Positions 16,897 through 27,455 of a DNA stretch of 64,000 nucleotides are shown here, in pieces; within the stretch, counting starts at the first letter, position 1; every line of letters begins with the position of its first letter. Source of the stretch: Actinomycetaceae bacterium. Lineage in GTDB: Bacteria > Actinomycetota > Actinomycetes > Actinomycetales > Actinomycetaceae. The stretch is taken from contig JAUNUK010000001.1 in NCBI GenBank assembly GCA_030538185.1, forward strand, positions 732,296 to 796,295, written 5' to 3'. The position numbers and the translations under genes are program-made. The notes under the pieces are model-generated. The model saw nothing but the letters and a program-made list of their open reading frames with translations, had not been told where the DNA came from and did no database searches.

Positions 16897-18960
16897 GTGG
16901 CAGACCCGCAAAGCTATCGACCTAAGACCTCTGAGATTCCAATAGATCCAGGGGTTTACCGGTTTATTGATGAACGCGGGCGGGTCATTTATGTGGGCAA
17001 GGCCAAAAATCTTCGCAACCGTCTAACGTCGTATTTTCAAGACCTTTCAGCCCTGCACCCTCGCACTTTCCAGATGGTGACAAGTGCTGCCAGTGTTCAG
17101 TGGACTGTTGTGAACTCCGAAGTCGAGGCCCTCACCTTGGAGTACTCGTGGATTAAAGAGTACAAGCCCAGGTTCAACGTCATGTTTAAGGACGATAAGT
17201 CCTACCCATACTTTGCGGTAACGATGGATGAACAGTTCCCAAGGATGATGATAACCCGGCAAGCCAAACGTAGAGGGGTCCGCTATTTTGGACCCTATTC
17301 CCATGTGTGGGCGATTCGTGAAACCTTGGATCAACTGATCCCAGCATTCCCCGTGCGCACCTGCTCAATGGGAGTTTTTCGCCGCGCCCAAGCTCAGGGC
17401 AGGCCCTGCCTGTTGGGTTATATTGACCGCTGCAGCGCGCCCTGCACCGGTCGCATCAGCCAAGAAGATCACTACGCCTTGGCCCAAGATGTCTGCGACT
17501 TCATGAGCGGCAAGGCCGGACCATTTATACGCAATCTGGAAGACACGATGCGCAGGGCCTCCGATGAAATGCGCTATGAGGATGCCGCTAGAACCCGCGA
17601 CGCCTTGAAAGCATTGACGAAGGTCTTAGAACGTAACCTGATGGTTTTGGGTGATGGAACCGATGCGGATGTCTACGCAATCGCAGTCGATGAATTGGAT
17701 GCCTCGATCCAGGTTTTCTATATCAGAGGCGGTCGCATACGAGGGCAAAGAGGATGGGTCACTCAAAGAACAGACGATAGTGATGAGGCCGGACTCATGG
17801 GCAGGCTTTTGGAACAAAACTACGCAGAAGTCCCAGAATCACGGGTTACACCACAAGAAATCGCGCGTGCCGCACATGCCGTATCTGTAGACGACATTCC
17901 TCACACTCCGACCTCGGCAATCCCAAAAGAGATCCTCTTGCCCGTTTTGCCCGAGGACGTCACATCGCTTGAGGCCTGGCTTGGAGAAAAAAGGGGAGCA
18001 AAAGTCCGTATTCGAGTCCCGCAACGCGGAGAAAAGCGCGCCTTACTCGAAACTGTGGAGACCAACGCAACACAGGCTTTGGCCTTGCACAAAACCCGCA
18101 GATCCTCGGATCTGGAACAGCGATCCCTGGCCTTGGGTGAACTAGCGGAGTTACTGGACTTGCCTCAGGCACCGCTGAGGATTGAATGTTTCGATGTTTC
18201 ACATACGCAGGGCACGCATCAGGTCGCCTCAATGGTGGTTTTTGAAGATGGGATGCCCAAGAAATCTGCCTACCGTCACTTCACCATCCAAGGAGAGGGG
18301 GTGACAGATGACACTGCGGCAATGTCAGAAGTGTTGGTGAGGCGTTTTCGACGGCTTCTCGAAGAGGAGCTTGCAGTTTTCGCGAAGGTTGACGCGGAAT
18401 TTGGAGAAGACGACACCGCTATTTTTGACGAGGACGGACAGGCAATAGCCAGCGGTCCGATCGATGCTGAGACAGGTAAACCACGCAGGTTTTCCTACCG
18501 ACCAGATCTGGTGGTGGTTGACGGTGGCTTGCCCCAGGTCAACGCAGCGAAAGTGGCATTGGACGAGGTGGGGGTCGATATTCCGATTGTGGGTTTGGCA
18601 AAGCGTCTCGAAGAAGTTTGGCTGCCAGACAGTGACTACCCGCTGATCTTTTCGCGCACTTCGCCCGCCTTGTACCTGCTGCAGTACCTCAGAGATGAAT
18701 CACACAGGTTCGCCATAACCGCCCATCGTAAGAAACGACGTAAGGCCATGACCCGTTCTGTTTTGGATGCAATCCCAGGGTTAGGGCCAGCCAGGCAACG
18801 CGCGTTATTGGGGCATTTCGGTTCAGTGCAAAAGATTCGTCAAGCGAGCGTGGAAGATATTTCGCAGGTTGCCGGTATCGGTCAAGGATTGGCTGTAGTC
18901 ATAGCTGAAAAACTTGCCCCAAGCCCAGCATCTTTAGAGGGTAACGGGGCTGAGTCCTAG
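16897..18960 (+). CDS. uvrC: Excinuclease ABC subunit C
   Basis: This 687-residue nuclease makes the dual incisions of nucleotide excision repair with UvrA and UvrB. A GIY-YIG nuclease domain lies at about 15-92 (PGVYRFIDERGRVIYVGKAKNLRNRL). A UVR motif near 205-240 binds UvrB. An RNase H-like nuclease follows (ECFDVSHTQGT, LVVVDGGLPQVNAA), and C-terminal helix-hairpin-helix repeats (IPGLGPARQRALLGHFGS) bind DNA. An acidic insert (about 485-525) interrupts the RNase H part, as in other actinobacteria. Start is GTG at 16897. It heads the conserved uvrC-rapZ-yvcK-whiA block. Confidence 0.97.
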   Translation: MADPQSYRPKTSEIPIDPGVYRFIDERGRVIYVGKAKNLRNRLTSYFQDLSALHPRTFQMVTSAASVQWTVVNSEVEALTLEYSWIKEYKPRFNVMFKDDKSYPYFAVTMDEQFPRMMITRQAKRRGVRYFGPYSHVWAIRETLDQLIPAFPVRTCSMGVFRRAQAQGRPCLLGYIDRCSAPCTGRISQEDHYALAQDVCDFMSGKAGPFIRNLEDTMRRASDEMRYEDAARTRDALKALTKVLERNLMVLGDGTDADVYAIAVDELDASIQVFYIRGGRIRGQRGWVTQRTDDSDEAGLMGRLLEQNYAEVPESRVTPQEIARAAHAVSVDDIPHTPTSAIPKEILLPVLPEDVTSLEAWLGEKRGAKVRIRVPQRGEKRALLETVETNATQALALHKTRRSSDLEQRSLALGELAELLDLPQAPLRIECFDVSHTQGTHQVASMVVFEDGMPKKSAYRHFTIQGEGVTDDTAAMSEVLVRRFRRLLEEELAVFAKVDAEFGEDDTAIFDEDGQAIASGPIDAETGKPRRFSYRPDLVVVDGGLPQVNAAKVALDEVGVDIPIVGLAKRLEEVWLPDSDYPLIFSRTSPALYLLQYLRDESHRFAITAHRKKRRKAMTRSVLDAIPGLGPARQRALLGHFGSVQKIRQASVEDISQVAGIGQGLAVVIAEKLAPSPASLEGNGAES

Positions 18961-19003
18961 GGTAATACCCTCTGCGCCTGCCGTGTCATGGCATGCTTGG
19001 ACT

Positions 19004-19972
19004 ATGGATACTCCAGACGACACAAGGCGTTCTCGCCTAGAGGACGTTGAGCCCCCCACGGTCCCGCAAGGGATCCCCGTTTTGGATGAGACAACCCTGT
19101 CGCAGCACTCCGACCAGCCGGAGCTTTTGATAGTGACAGGTATGTCTGGGGCAGGGAAAACCAGGGCAGGGATGGCCTTAGAGGACCTGGATTGGTACGT
19201 GGTCGATAACCTGCCTCCTCGGATGCTTATTGCTCTGGCAGGCATGATGACTCCTGATGGCGGGGGAGTCCACAGGCTTGCAGTCGTCGTGGATGTGCGA
19301 TCAGGTGAATTCTTTTCTGAGCTGACCCAAGCGCTACAGGGTCTGCGAGATGCGGGTGTGCGCTACCGGATTATCTTCCTGGATTCTGATTCTGGCGCCT
19401 TGGTGAAACGCTTTGAACAAGTGCGCAGGCCACACCCTCTCCAAGGTGATGGAACCATTTTGGATGGGATCTCCGCAGAGCGGCGCCTGCTTGAGGGCTT
19501 GCGTGTGGGGGCAGACGCTGTTGTGGACACCTCGACAATGAGTGTTCATGACCTGGCAAGACATATACGAGATGCCATTTCGGGAGACTCAAACCGCAGG
19601 TTGCGCATCACAATCATGTCCTTTGGTTTCAAATACGGTATCCCCTTGGACGCAGATCACGTCGTGGACGTGCGTTTCTTCGCCAACCCTTATTGGGTGA
19701 CAGAATTGCGGAACCTGACAGGCAAGGATGATGCCGTCGCCGAGTACGTCTTGAGCCAAAGAGGTGCTCTGAAATTTATTGAAAGTTATGTAGACACCTT
19801 GGCTCCCGTATTGGATGGGTATCTGACAGAACTCAAACCTTTCGTGACCATTGCCGTGGGCTGCACCGGCGGCAAACACCGTTCTGTGGCACTGTGCGAG
19901 AAAATGGCAGAACTTCTGCGCGCACGCGATTACCCTGTGCGCACAATACATAGAGATCTGGGCCGAGAATGA
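19004..19972 (+). CDS. rapZ: RapZ family nucleotide-binding protein
   Basis: This P-loop protein of about 322 residues is of the YvcJ/RapZ family. It hydrolyses ATP/GTP and, in other bacteria, adjusts amino-sugar and cell-envelope metabolism. The Walker A motif is GMSGAGKT (about 46-53), followed by DNLPPRML. The conserved C-terminal domain contains SFGFKYGIPLDAD, RFFANPYW and CTGGKHRSV. The ATG at 19004 is preferred. An in-frame GTG at 18983 would add seven unconserved residues, and neither has a strong ribosome site. Its stop overlaps the yvcK start (ATGA). Confidence 0.94.
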   Translation: MDTPDDTRRSRLEDVEPPTVPQGIPVLDETTLSQHSDQPELLIVTGMSGAGKTRAGMALEDLDWYVVDNLPPRMLIALAGMMTPDGGGVHRLAVVVDVRSGEFFSELTQALQGLRDAGVRYRIIFLDSDSGALVKRFEQVRRPHPLQGDGTILDGISAERRLLEGLRVGADAVVDTSTMSVHDLARHIRDAISGDSNRRLRITIMSFGFKYGIPLDADHVVDVRFFANPYWVTELRNLTGKDDAVAEYVLSQRGALKFIESYVDTLAPVLDGYLTELKPFVTIAVGCTGGKHRSVALCEKMAELLRARDYPVRTIHRDLGRE

Positions 19973-20979
19973 CGGCAACCTTAGATGCTAATGGCTGGCT
20001 AACGCGCGGCGAAGCGGGGCCATCTGTCGTGGCCTTGGGGGGAGGACACGGGCTGTCAGCAACACTGCGTGCCTTACGGCACGTCACTCGCAACTTGACT
20101 GCCGTCGTGACAGTTGCCGATGACGGTGGTTCATCCGGGCGCCTACGCCAGCAGTTATCTTGTCTGCCTCCAGGGGATCTTCGCATGGCGCTGGCTGCCC
20201 TCTGTGATGAGTCAGAATGGGGATTGACCTGGCGCGATGTTATGCAATATCGCTTTCACACTGACGGCGACTTGAATGATCACGCCTTGGGGAACCTGCT
20301 CATCACCGGGCTTTGGGAACTGTTGGGAGACTCGGTGGAGGGGCTGGATTGGGTGGCCAAGTTATTGGGAGCCCACGGCCGGGTCTTGCCCATGGCTTCG
20401 GTTCCTCTTGAGATAGAGGCTGATTTGGAATGGCAGGGAGACGTACGCACTGTTCGGGGCCAGTCCAAGGTTGCCGTTGCACACGGTGAGGTGAAAGATA
20501 TTCGCCTCAACCCTGCCCAGCCGCCGGTGCCGCATCAAACCCTGGCCGCCGTGAGGGATGCTGACTGGGTTGTGTTAGGTCCAGGCTCTTGGTACACCTC
20601 GGTTTTGCCGCACCTCTTGGTCAACGATTTGGCCCAACAGTTGCTCCAGACCAAAGCGCGGCGCGCCCTCGTCGTTAATCTTGCTTGCCAGGTCGGTGAG
20701 ACCGAGAACCTATCCCTTGCCCAACATCTCGGTGTTTTAAAGACCTACGCACCGGATCTGCGCATAGATGTCGTTATCGCCGACCCTGCTGCAGTGGAAG
20801 ACATTGACGCCTTGACCGATGCGGCCCATGAATTAGGGGCCTCGATTTTATTGCGCCAGGTTCGTACAGGCGACGGTAAAGCGCACCATGACCCCTTGAG
20901 ATTGGCCGCAGCCTTCCGAGATGCTTTCGAGGGATTCCTCGGAGATGTGGAGCCACTGCGGGGCGTGGATATGAGTTAA
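19969..20979 (+). CDS. yvcK: YvcK family (CofD-like) protein
   Basis: This 336-residue protein is of the gluconeogenesis-factor family, which binds UDP-sugars and is needed for growth and cell shape on gluconeogenic carbon in other bacteria. Motifs are GGGHG (24-28), DDGGSSGRLR (51-60), PPGDLRMALAAL and LGPGSWYTSVLPHLLV. The start codon overlaps the rapZ stop. It sits before whiA as in most Gram-positive bacteria. The enzymatic role, if any, is not established for the family. Confidence 0.94.
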   Translation: MTATLDANGWLTRGEAGPSVVALGGGHGLSATLRALRHVTRNLTAVVTVADDGGSSGRLRQQLSCLPPGDLRMALAALCDESEWGLTWRDVMQYRFHTDGDLNDHALGNLLITGLWELLGDSVEGLDWVAKLLGAHGRVLPMASVPLEIEADLEWQGDVRTVRGQSKVAVAHGEVKDIRLNPAQPPVPHQTLAAVRDADWVVLGPGSWYTSVLPHLLVNDLAQQLLQTKARRALVVNLACQVGETENLSLAQHLGVLKTYAPDLRIDVVIADPAAVEDIDALTDAAHELGASILLRQVRTGDGKAHHDPLRLAAAFRDAFEGFLGDVEPLRGVDMS

Positions 20980-21059
20980 ACGGGCACCGATTACAAGAGA
21001 AAGAACCTGGTACCCTAAAGCACTGGAGAGTTGGCACATACGAGGAGTAATGGTAACGC

Positions 21060-22037
21060 ATGTCTTTGACAGTCGATGTGAAGGATGAACTGGCTAGGGT
21101 CCAGGTTGAAAAACCATCGGAACTCAGGGCCGAAACCTCATCACTGTTGCGTTTCGCTGGGGGCCTGCACCTGGTATCTGGACACATTGTTATTGAGGCA
21201 GAATTAGATTCCGGTATCGCTGCTCGCAGGCTGCGCTCAACGCTGATCGAAATGTACAGGGCAAAACCGACTGTTGTCGTCGTCAGTGGCGGCACCTTAC
21301 GAAAAGGTAATAGGTACGTCGTCAGGGTTGTCGAGGGCGGGGACAAGTTGGCCTTGCAGACAGGGTTGGTTGATCGCATGGGTCGTCCCATTCGTGGTTT
21401 GCCTCCCCAGATCATTTCTTCAGGGGTACCAGAAGCCATTGCTGCGTGGCGTGGAGCATTCTTGGCCCGAGGCTCCTTGACCGAGCCAGGCAGATCTTCG
21501 GCCCTAGAGATAACTGCCCCAGGCAGAGAATCTGCCTTAGCCCTTGTCGGTGCTGCCCGTCGCTTTGGGGTGAACGCTAAATCTCGCGAGGTTCGTAACT
21601 CCGATCGGGTTGTTGTGCGCGATGGTGAGGCGATCGCGACCTTGCTGACCGTTATGGGAGCCACCGAGACCTTGGCAGTCTGGCAGGCACGCAGGGAACG
21701 CCGTGAGAAAAGAGGAGCCGTCAACAGACTGGCGAACTTCGACGACGCCAATATGCGTCGCTCCACTAGGGCAGCTGTTATTGCAGGTCTACGTGTATCC
21801 AGGGCTTTTGAAATCCTGGGTGAGGACATTCCCGCACACTTGGTGCAGGCAGGAAACCTGAGGCTAGAGCATAAGCAGGCATCCCTTGAGGAGCTCGGGC
21901 AATATGCTGATCCCCCATTGACGAAAGATGCCGTGGCAGGCCGCATCAGGCGCCTGCTGGCAATGGCAGATAAAGTCGCGCATGAACAGGGCATTGAGGA
22001 TACAAGTGCAATTGTGAGCAGGCTTGAGGAGGACTGA
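21060..22037 (+). CDS. whiA: WhiA DNA-binding regulator
   Basis: This 325-residue protein has a degenerate LAGLIDADG homing-endonuclease fold (about 1-220). A C-terminal helix-turn-helix follows ([34 protein letters not shown] split across about 277-310). In streptomycetes it activates sporulation and division genes; in non-sporulating relatives it affects division and chromosome segregation. The ATG at 21060 starts the conserved [14 protein letters not shown]. The gene comes 80 bases after yvcK in the standard order. Confidence 0.95.
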   Translation: MSLTVDVKDELARVQVEKPSELRAETSSLLRFAGGLHLVSGHIVIEAELDSGIAARRLRSTLIEMYRAKPTVVVVSGGTLRKGNRYVVRVVEGGDKLALQTGLVDRMGRPIRGLPPQIISSGVPEAIAAWRGAFLARGSLTEPGRSSALEITAPGRESALALVGAARRFGVNAKSREVRNSDRVVVRDGEAIATLLTVMGATETLAVWQARRERREKRGAVNRLANFDDANMRRSTRAAVIAGLRVSRAFEILGEDIPAHLVQAGNLRLEHKQASLEELGQYADPPLTKDAVAGRIRRLLAMADKVAHEQGIEDTSAIVSRLEED

Positions 22038-22140
22038 GGAGGCAGATCCCTCTCGGGTGATAACACTCACATCCTTCTTGATAACGTAAATGCCTTATGG
22101 CCTAAGCGAAAAGGCTCGTGGCGTAGTAGGTTATTAGTGC

Positions 22141-22161
22141 TGGGATTTACTGAGCATCCCA
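22141..22161. terminator. Weak hairpin between whiA and gap
   Basis: A 6-bp stem (TGGGAT / ATCCCA) with a 9-base loop lies in the 186-bp gap between whiA and gap. No T-run follows. It may be an mRNA structure rather than a terminator. Confidence 0.3.
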
Positions 22162-22192
22162 GGGGCTGCAAGTCGCCCTCGCCATTAAAACC

Positions 22193-23228
<1,036 letters not shown>

Positions 23229-23251
23229 TTCGTAATCGCTGCGTGACGTGT

Positions 23252-23288
23252 AAATGGGCATCTGTGCGTTGAGTGCAGGTGCCCATTT
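23252..23288. terminator. Hairpin between gap and pgk
   Basis: Perfect 9-bp arms (AAATGGGCA / TGCCCATTT) with a 19-base loop lie 24 bases after gap. It could partly terminate or stabilise the gap message and so give gap more product than pgk. Confidence 0.6.
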
Positions 23289-23326
23289 GCGTGCTGATCG
23301 TGTCAACAGACTTTGGAAGGATAACT

Positions 23327-24520
23327 GTGCTTAAAAATATTGATTCCCTGGGGGACCTGACGGGTAAAACTGTCTTGCTCCGCTCAGATTTCAACGTGCC
23401 TCTAAAGGATGGTGTCATCACTGATGATGGCCGTATCCGTGCGGCTTTACCGACACTCAACACACTGTTGGGCAAGGGCGCAAAAATTGTCATTATGGCC
23501 CACTTGGGCCGCCCCAAGGGTGAAGTCAACCCTGAATTCACTTTGGCTCCTGTGGCCAAACGTCTGGGTGAACTGGTGGATGCTTCCGTCACTTTGGCCG
23601 GCGATGTTGTGGGTGAAGCCGCCCAGGCTGCTGTCGATGCGGCCAAGCCTGGCGACATTGTGTTGCTTGAAAACGTGCGTTTCGAGGCCGGTGAAACCTC
23701 GAAGGATGATGCACAGCGTCAAGACCTCGCCACCAAGTATGCGCGCTTCGCTGACGTCTTCGTCTCCGATGGCTTCGGAGTCGTTCACCGCAAGCAAGCC
23801 TCGGTCTACGATGTAGCCCAGATTCTGCCTGCGGCTGCTGGGCTCCTGGTAGAAAAGGAAATCAAGTCTCTATCCAAGGCAACCACCGACCCGCAGCGTC
23901 CCTACGCGGTCGTCTTGGGCGGTTCTAAGGTCTCAGACAAGCTCGGCGTTATCGCAAACCTATTGACCAAGGCAGATACCTTACTCATTGGTGGAGGCAT
24001 GGCCTACACATTCTTGAAGGCCCTGGGCTACGAGGTTGGCACGTCTTTGCTGGAAGCCGATCAGGTGGAAACAGTGAAGGGGTACATCGAGGAAGCTAAG
24101 AAACGCGGCGTGGACCTGGTCCTCCCTGTGGATGTCCTGGTCACTCCAGAGTTCAAGGCCGATGGGCCCGTGACGGTTGTGGCAGCCGATGCCATCCCCG
24201 CTGACCAGATGGGCTTGGATATCGGGCCAAAGTCTCAAGAACTCTACGCTTCAAAGATTGCCTCATCCAAGACCGTGGCCTGGAATGGTCCTATGGGGGT
24301 CTTCGAATTCGAGGCCTTCGCAGGGGGCACCAAGGCTGTCGCCAAGGCGCTGTCTGATGGCGATTGTTTCAGCATCGTCGGCGGCGGAGATTCTGCTGCG
24401 GCCGTGCGCATCCTGGGCTTTGACGAGTCCACATTCTCACATATTTCAACAGGTGGCGGTGCTTCTCTTGAACTTCTCGAGGGTAAGACACTGCCAGGTA
24501 TCGCAGTTTTGGAGGACTGA
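23327..24520 (+). CDS. pgk: Phosphoglycerate kinase
   Basis: This 397-residue monomeric kinase transfers phosphate from 1,3-bisphosphoglycerate to ADP. It has the classic N-terminal [19 protein letters not shown] and the C-terminal nucleotide site VGGGDSAAA. The GTG at 23327 is chosen because GGAAGG precedes it by six bases and the family starts there. Earlier in-frame codons add unconserved residues. tpiA follows three bases after its stop. Confidence 0.97.
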   Translation: MLKNIDSLGDLTGKTVLLRSDFNVPLKDGVITDDGRIRAALPTLNTLLGKGAKIVIMAHLGRPKGEVNPEFTLAPVAKRLGELVDASVTLAGDVVGEAAQAAVDAAKPGDIVLLENVRFEAGETSKDDAQRQDLATKYARFADVFVSDGFGVVHRKQASVYDVAQILPAAAGLLVEKEIKSLSKATTDPQRPYAVVLGGSKVSDKLGVIANLLTKADTLLIGGGMAYTFLKALGYEVGTSLLEADQVETVKGYIEEAKKRGVDLVLPVDVLVTPEFKADGPVTVVAADAIPADQMGLDIGPKSQELYASKIASSKTVAWNGPMGVFEFEAFAGGTKAVAKALSDGDCFSIVGGGDSAAAVRILGFDESTFSHISTGGGASLELLEGKTLPGIAVLED

Positions 24521-24523
24521 CCT

Positions 24524-25303
24524 ATGACAACACGCACACCGCTTATGGCCGGAAACTGGAAGATGAATATGGACCATCTTCAGGCTATCCACCTCATTAA
24601 TGAGCTTGCACTGGACCTGCAGGATCACAAGCATGACTACGCTACGGCAGAGGTCGTTGTATTGCCGCCTTTCACGGATATCCGCTCGGTCCAAACCGTC
24701 ATTGACGGCGATAACCTCAAGATCCGCTACGGCGCCCAGGATGTGTCACAACACGATCTTGGTGCCTACACGGGTGAGATCTCAACAGCTATGCTGTCCA
24801 AGCTGGGCTGCTCTTATGTCACGGTTGGCCACTCCGAACGTCGCGAATACCACAACGAAAGCGACGCCCTGGTAAACGCCAAGGCACGCAAGATCCTGGC
24901 CGCCGACATGACGCCCATTATCTGTTGTGGTGAAGGCTTGGATGTCCGCAAGGCCGGTAACCAGGTGTCACATGTCTTGGCACAGATTGAAGGCGCTTTC
25001 GCCAACATTTCCCAGGCTGATGCTGCTCGCTGCGTGGTGGCTTACGAACCCATTTGGGCCATCGGTACCGGTGAAGTTGCAACCCCTGGGGATGCTCAGG
25101 AAGTCTGCTCGGCCATCCGGGTTAAGCTTGCCGAACTCTATGACCAGGCCACGGCTGATGGCATGCGCATTTTGTATGGCGGTTCAGTGAAATCTTCGAA
25201 TGTTGCCGAACTCATGCAAGAAGCAGATGTGGACGGCGCCCTCGTTGGGGGAGCATCCCTTCAGGCCGAAGAATTCGCCAAGATTTGCCGTCTAGGCAAG
25301 TAA
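24524..25303 (+). CDS. tpiA: Triosephosphate isomerase
   Basis: This 259-residue TIM barrel interconverts dihydroxyacetone phosphate and glyceraldehyde-3-phosphate. Catalytic residues are visible: Lys13 (AGNWKMN), His103 (VTVGHSERR) and Glu175 (VAYEPIWAIGTG). The phosphate loop LVGGASL is near the end. It starts three bases after pgk, so the two are translated from one message. A large branched hairpin follows the gene. Confidence 0.97.
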   Translation: MTTRTPLMAGNWKMNMDHLQAIHLINELALDLQDHKHDYATAEVVVLPPFTDIRSVQTVIDGDNLKIRYGAQDVSQHDLGAYTGEISTAMLSKLGCSYVTVGHSERREYHNESDALVNAKARKILAADMTPIICCGEGLDVRKAGNQVSHVLAQIEGAFANISQADAARCVVAYEPIWAIGTGEVATPGDAQEVCSAIRVKLAELYDQATADGMRILYGGSVKSSNVAELMQEADVDGALVGGASLQAEEFAKICRLGK

Positions 25304-25309
25304 TTTTTT

Positions 25310-25390
25310 CCGAGGGCGGTATCGTGGGGACCTGTTTCGTAGGTGTTGGGTCTAACACCTGGGATCTGGGTTCGTGCGTACCGCCCTCGG
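25310..25390. terminator. Branched hairpin after tpiA built from an inverted CCGAGGGCG pair
   Basis: Perfect 12-bp arms (CCGAGGGCGGTA at 25310-25321, TACCGCCCTCGG at 25379-25390) enclose 57 bases. Inside is a second perfect 7-bp hairpin (AGGTGTT / AACACCT, 25341-25360). A T6 run precedes it on the plus strand. Both outer arms contain the genome word described in the findings. A role as terminator for the glycolytic operon is likely but not proven. Confidence 0.6.
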
Positions 25391-25453
25391 CAAGTCTTTG
25401 CTAGGATGGCCAGGTTGCCTTATGCAAGACCAATGTCAACACAGGAATGAGTA

Positions 25454-25705
25454 ATGGAAACCCTACTTAACATTGTCTTTATCACCTCACAGGTTTTACT
25501 TGTGCTCTCTTCATTGCTCTTGGTCTTGTCGATCTTGCTTCACAAGGGGCAAGGCGGGGGCATGTCCGACATGTTCGGTGGCGGTTTGACCTCGGCTATG
25601 GCGGCCTCGGGTGTGGGGCAGCGTAACCTCAATATTGCCACGGTCGTCACATCCGTCATTTGGATAGTTGCGGTGGTCCTCTACAACCTCAGCATGACCC
25701 ACTGA
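25454..25705 (+). CDS. secG: Preprotein translocase subunit SecG
   Basis: This 83-residue membrane protein has two transmembrane helices (about 5-27 and 57-78) joined by the glycine-rich loop HKGQGGGMSDMFGGG typical of SecG. It assists the SecYEG channel in protein export. It stands alone after the glycolytic genes, as in many actinobacteria. The gene on the other side converges on it. Confidence 0.95.
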   Translation: METLLNIVFITSQVLLVLSSLLLVLSILLHKGQGGGMSDMFGGGLTSAMAASGVGQRNLNIATVVTSVIWIVAVVLYNLSMTH

Positions 25706-25762
25706 GTTTCTAAGGTTGCTCTGGCACCTACCCGGAAGGCAAATACCTGCTCATAGGTATTG

Positions 25763-26512
25763 CTACATTGACGCTGCAGGCAGGTCCATGAGCCACAGGG
25801 TTGTGGGTTTGGCAGCTAATCCTGCGGGGAGGTCTGCAGGTTTGGCGCCAACACGTATTTTCGCCAAAGGTTGCGCCTTGGAAGCGCCTGCGGTGACCAT
25901 CCAGATCTGGTCGATTGCTTCAATCACACGTGGGCCCAGGGAAAGCCGGTGAGGCGGCATTTTGGGGGAAGCGCCCTCGGAAATGACTAGGTCTTGAGAA
26001 TCTAAAGAAGAATGGCCCGGGAACAACGAAGCAATGTGGCCGTCTTCGCCCATGCCAAGCAAAGCCAAATGGAAAACCGGATCTAAATGTTTCAGCTCGC
26101 CGATGTAATTGAGGCGACCGAGCTCTAACTGCTCATCCAAAGACAAAGAAGACAGCGGGTCGAAGGCAGCCATAGGGTGCAAATCCACCTGCGGCAAGGC
26201 GGCAAACAGTGCGTCAATGGCCTGCGCATCGTTACGATCGGGGCTGTCTACCTCAACGAAACGTTCATCCACCCACCAAATATGAACCCTGGACCAGTCG
26301 ATAGCCCCGCACAAAGGATCCGCAGCCACGGCGGGTAAAACCTCTGTATTGATGGAACCACCTGAAATCACTACGTTCACCGAGCCATGCAGGTTCGTCA
26401 GATCCAATAAGGTATTTAGGAAGCGCGAAGCAACGCTACGAGCCAAAAGCTCGCGGTCAGGAAGGACCACAGCGCGCCCCCATGTGGGTGTAGGAGGTTT
26501 GATTTCAGTCAT
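25763..26512 (-). CDS. pgl: 6-phosphogluconolactonase
   Basis: This 249-residue enzyme hydrolyses 6-phosphogluconolactone in the oxidative pentose phosphate pathway. Motifs are VISGGS, WWVDERFVEVDSPDRND, LLGMGEDGHIASLFPGH and VTAGASKA. The ATG at 26512 overlaps the end of opcA by 8 bases and starts at the usual place. An upstream in-frame start would lie deep in opcA. It is the last gene of the tkt-zwf-opcA-pgl group. Confidence 0.94.
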   Translation of the reverse strand: MTEIKPPTPTWGRAVVLPDRELLARSVASRFLNTLLDLTNLHGSVNVVISGGSINTEVLPAVAADPLCGAIDWSRVHIWWVDERFVEVDSPDRNDAQAIDALFAALPQVDLHPMAAFDPLSSLSLDEQLELGRLNYIGELKHLDPVFHLALLGMGEDGHIASLFPGHSSLDSQDLVISEGASPKMPPHRLSLGPRVIEAIDQIWMVTAGASKAQPLAKIRVGAKPADLPAGLAAKPTTLWLMDLPAASM

Positions 26513-27455
26513 TGTCGCGCACCTCATCAGCCTCTTGGAGTCCCTTGGTGATGACCTCACCGTAGAGCACATCCGGGTCTAGGCGTCTGAGCTCTTCTCG
26601 CAGGCAATTCTGGGTGGAACGCGTGTCCAGATGCACGAAAGTCGTGGGGAAACCTGGCCTGTGTAGATGCGCCATGGCAGAGCCCTCACGTCTGGTCAAA
26701 GAGAACTCAGATCCATCCTCGTTTGTTACATAGACACCTGAGACTTTCGTGGTGCTTGGGTCGTTTTCGACCTCAACGGGGATGTCGAGTAATAAACGCA
26801 TCCAAGCCCCCAGGACGTGAGTGGAAGGGTGGTCTGTAGAGCCCGTAACCTTGATTGTCGCAGCCTTCTTGGGCAGGTTTTCCTCAAACATGGAGACCAG
26901 TAGGGCACGCCATAAGGTCACGCCGGCCCAGGCCACGTCTGAATCACCTGGCGTATAGTTACGTGCCAGGGTTTTCAAGATATCCAAAGGGTAACGGCAG
27001 TTGCGCGAATCAGTAATCCTGCGGACTGCAATTGAGCCCAAGGGATGTTCACTTGGGTTTGCGGGTGGATGAGAAGGCCAGTACACAACTACCGGGGTGT
27101 CGGCCAACAGCAGGGGAGTAACCAAGGTATCCAGGTCCTTAGCTGCAGGTCCCTTGGGTTCCATCACAATAACCTCAGAGGCGCCGACTTCTTCGCCCAC
27201 GCGGATCTGAGCATTGACTCGCGCGGTCACGTCTTGGGTCTCTCCGTCTGGATCGACGACAACGATGACGCGGCAGGGGTGTTCCATAGACACTGCGCTA
27301 GAAATTTGGATGGCGTTTTCCACATCTATCATGCCTGGGACGACCACTATCAATGTCAAGACTACGCCCCGACCTGATGTTCCAGATTGAGTCCGCAGGA
27401 GGGTCAATCGAGAGGCAACTGCCGAGCTAGTTGTGTCTTTGAAAGTCTCGATCAT
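26505..27455 (-). CDS. opcA: Glucose-6-phosphate dehydrogenase assembly protein OpcA
   Basis: This 316-residue OpcA helps the actinobacterial and cyanobacterial glucose-6-phosphate dehydrogenase reach its active oligomer. Typical segments are HPCRVIVVVDPDG near the middle of the N-terminal half, TPVVVYWPSHPP and ISDSR-like ITDSRNC. The C-terminal Rossmann-like half is complete. Its ATG overlaps the zwf stop (ATGA). A start 20 codons upstream is possible but lies inside zwf. Confidence 0.93.
   Translation of the reverse strand: MIETFKDTTSSAVASRLTLLRTQSGTSGRGVVLTLIVVVPGMIDVENAIQISSAVSMEHPCRVIVVVDPDGETQDVTARVNAQIRVGEEVGASEVIVMEPKGPAAKDLDTLVTPLLLADTPVVVYWPSHPPANPSEHPLGSIAVRRITDSRNCRYPLDILKTLARNYTPGDSDVAWAGVTLWRALLVSMFEENLPKKAATIKVTGSTDHPSTHVLGAWMRLLLDIPVEVENDPSTTKVSGVYVTNEDGSEFSLTRREGSAMAHLHRPGFPTTFVHLDTRSTQNCLREELRRLDPDVLYGEVITKGLQEADEVRDND

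Noticed and set aside
20774-22066. 430-codon minus-strand open frame
   Set aside because: It lies antisense to the end of yvcK and to the whole of whiA, both well recognised; its Ser/Arg-rich translation is typical of a shadow frame.
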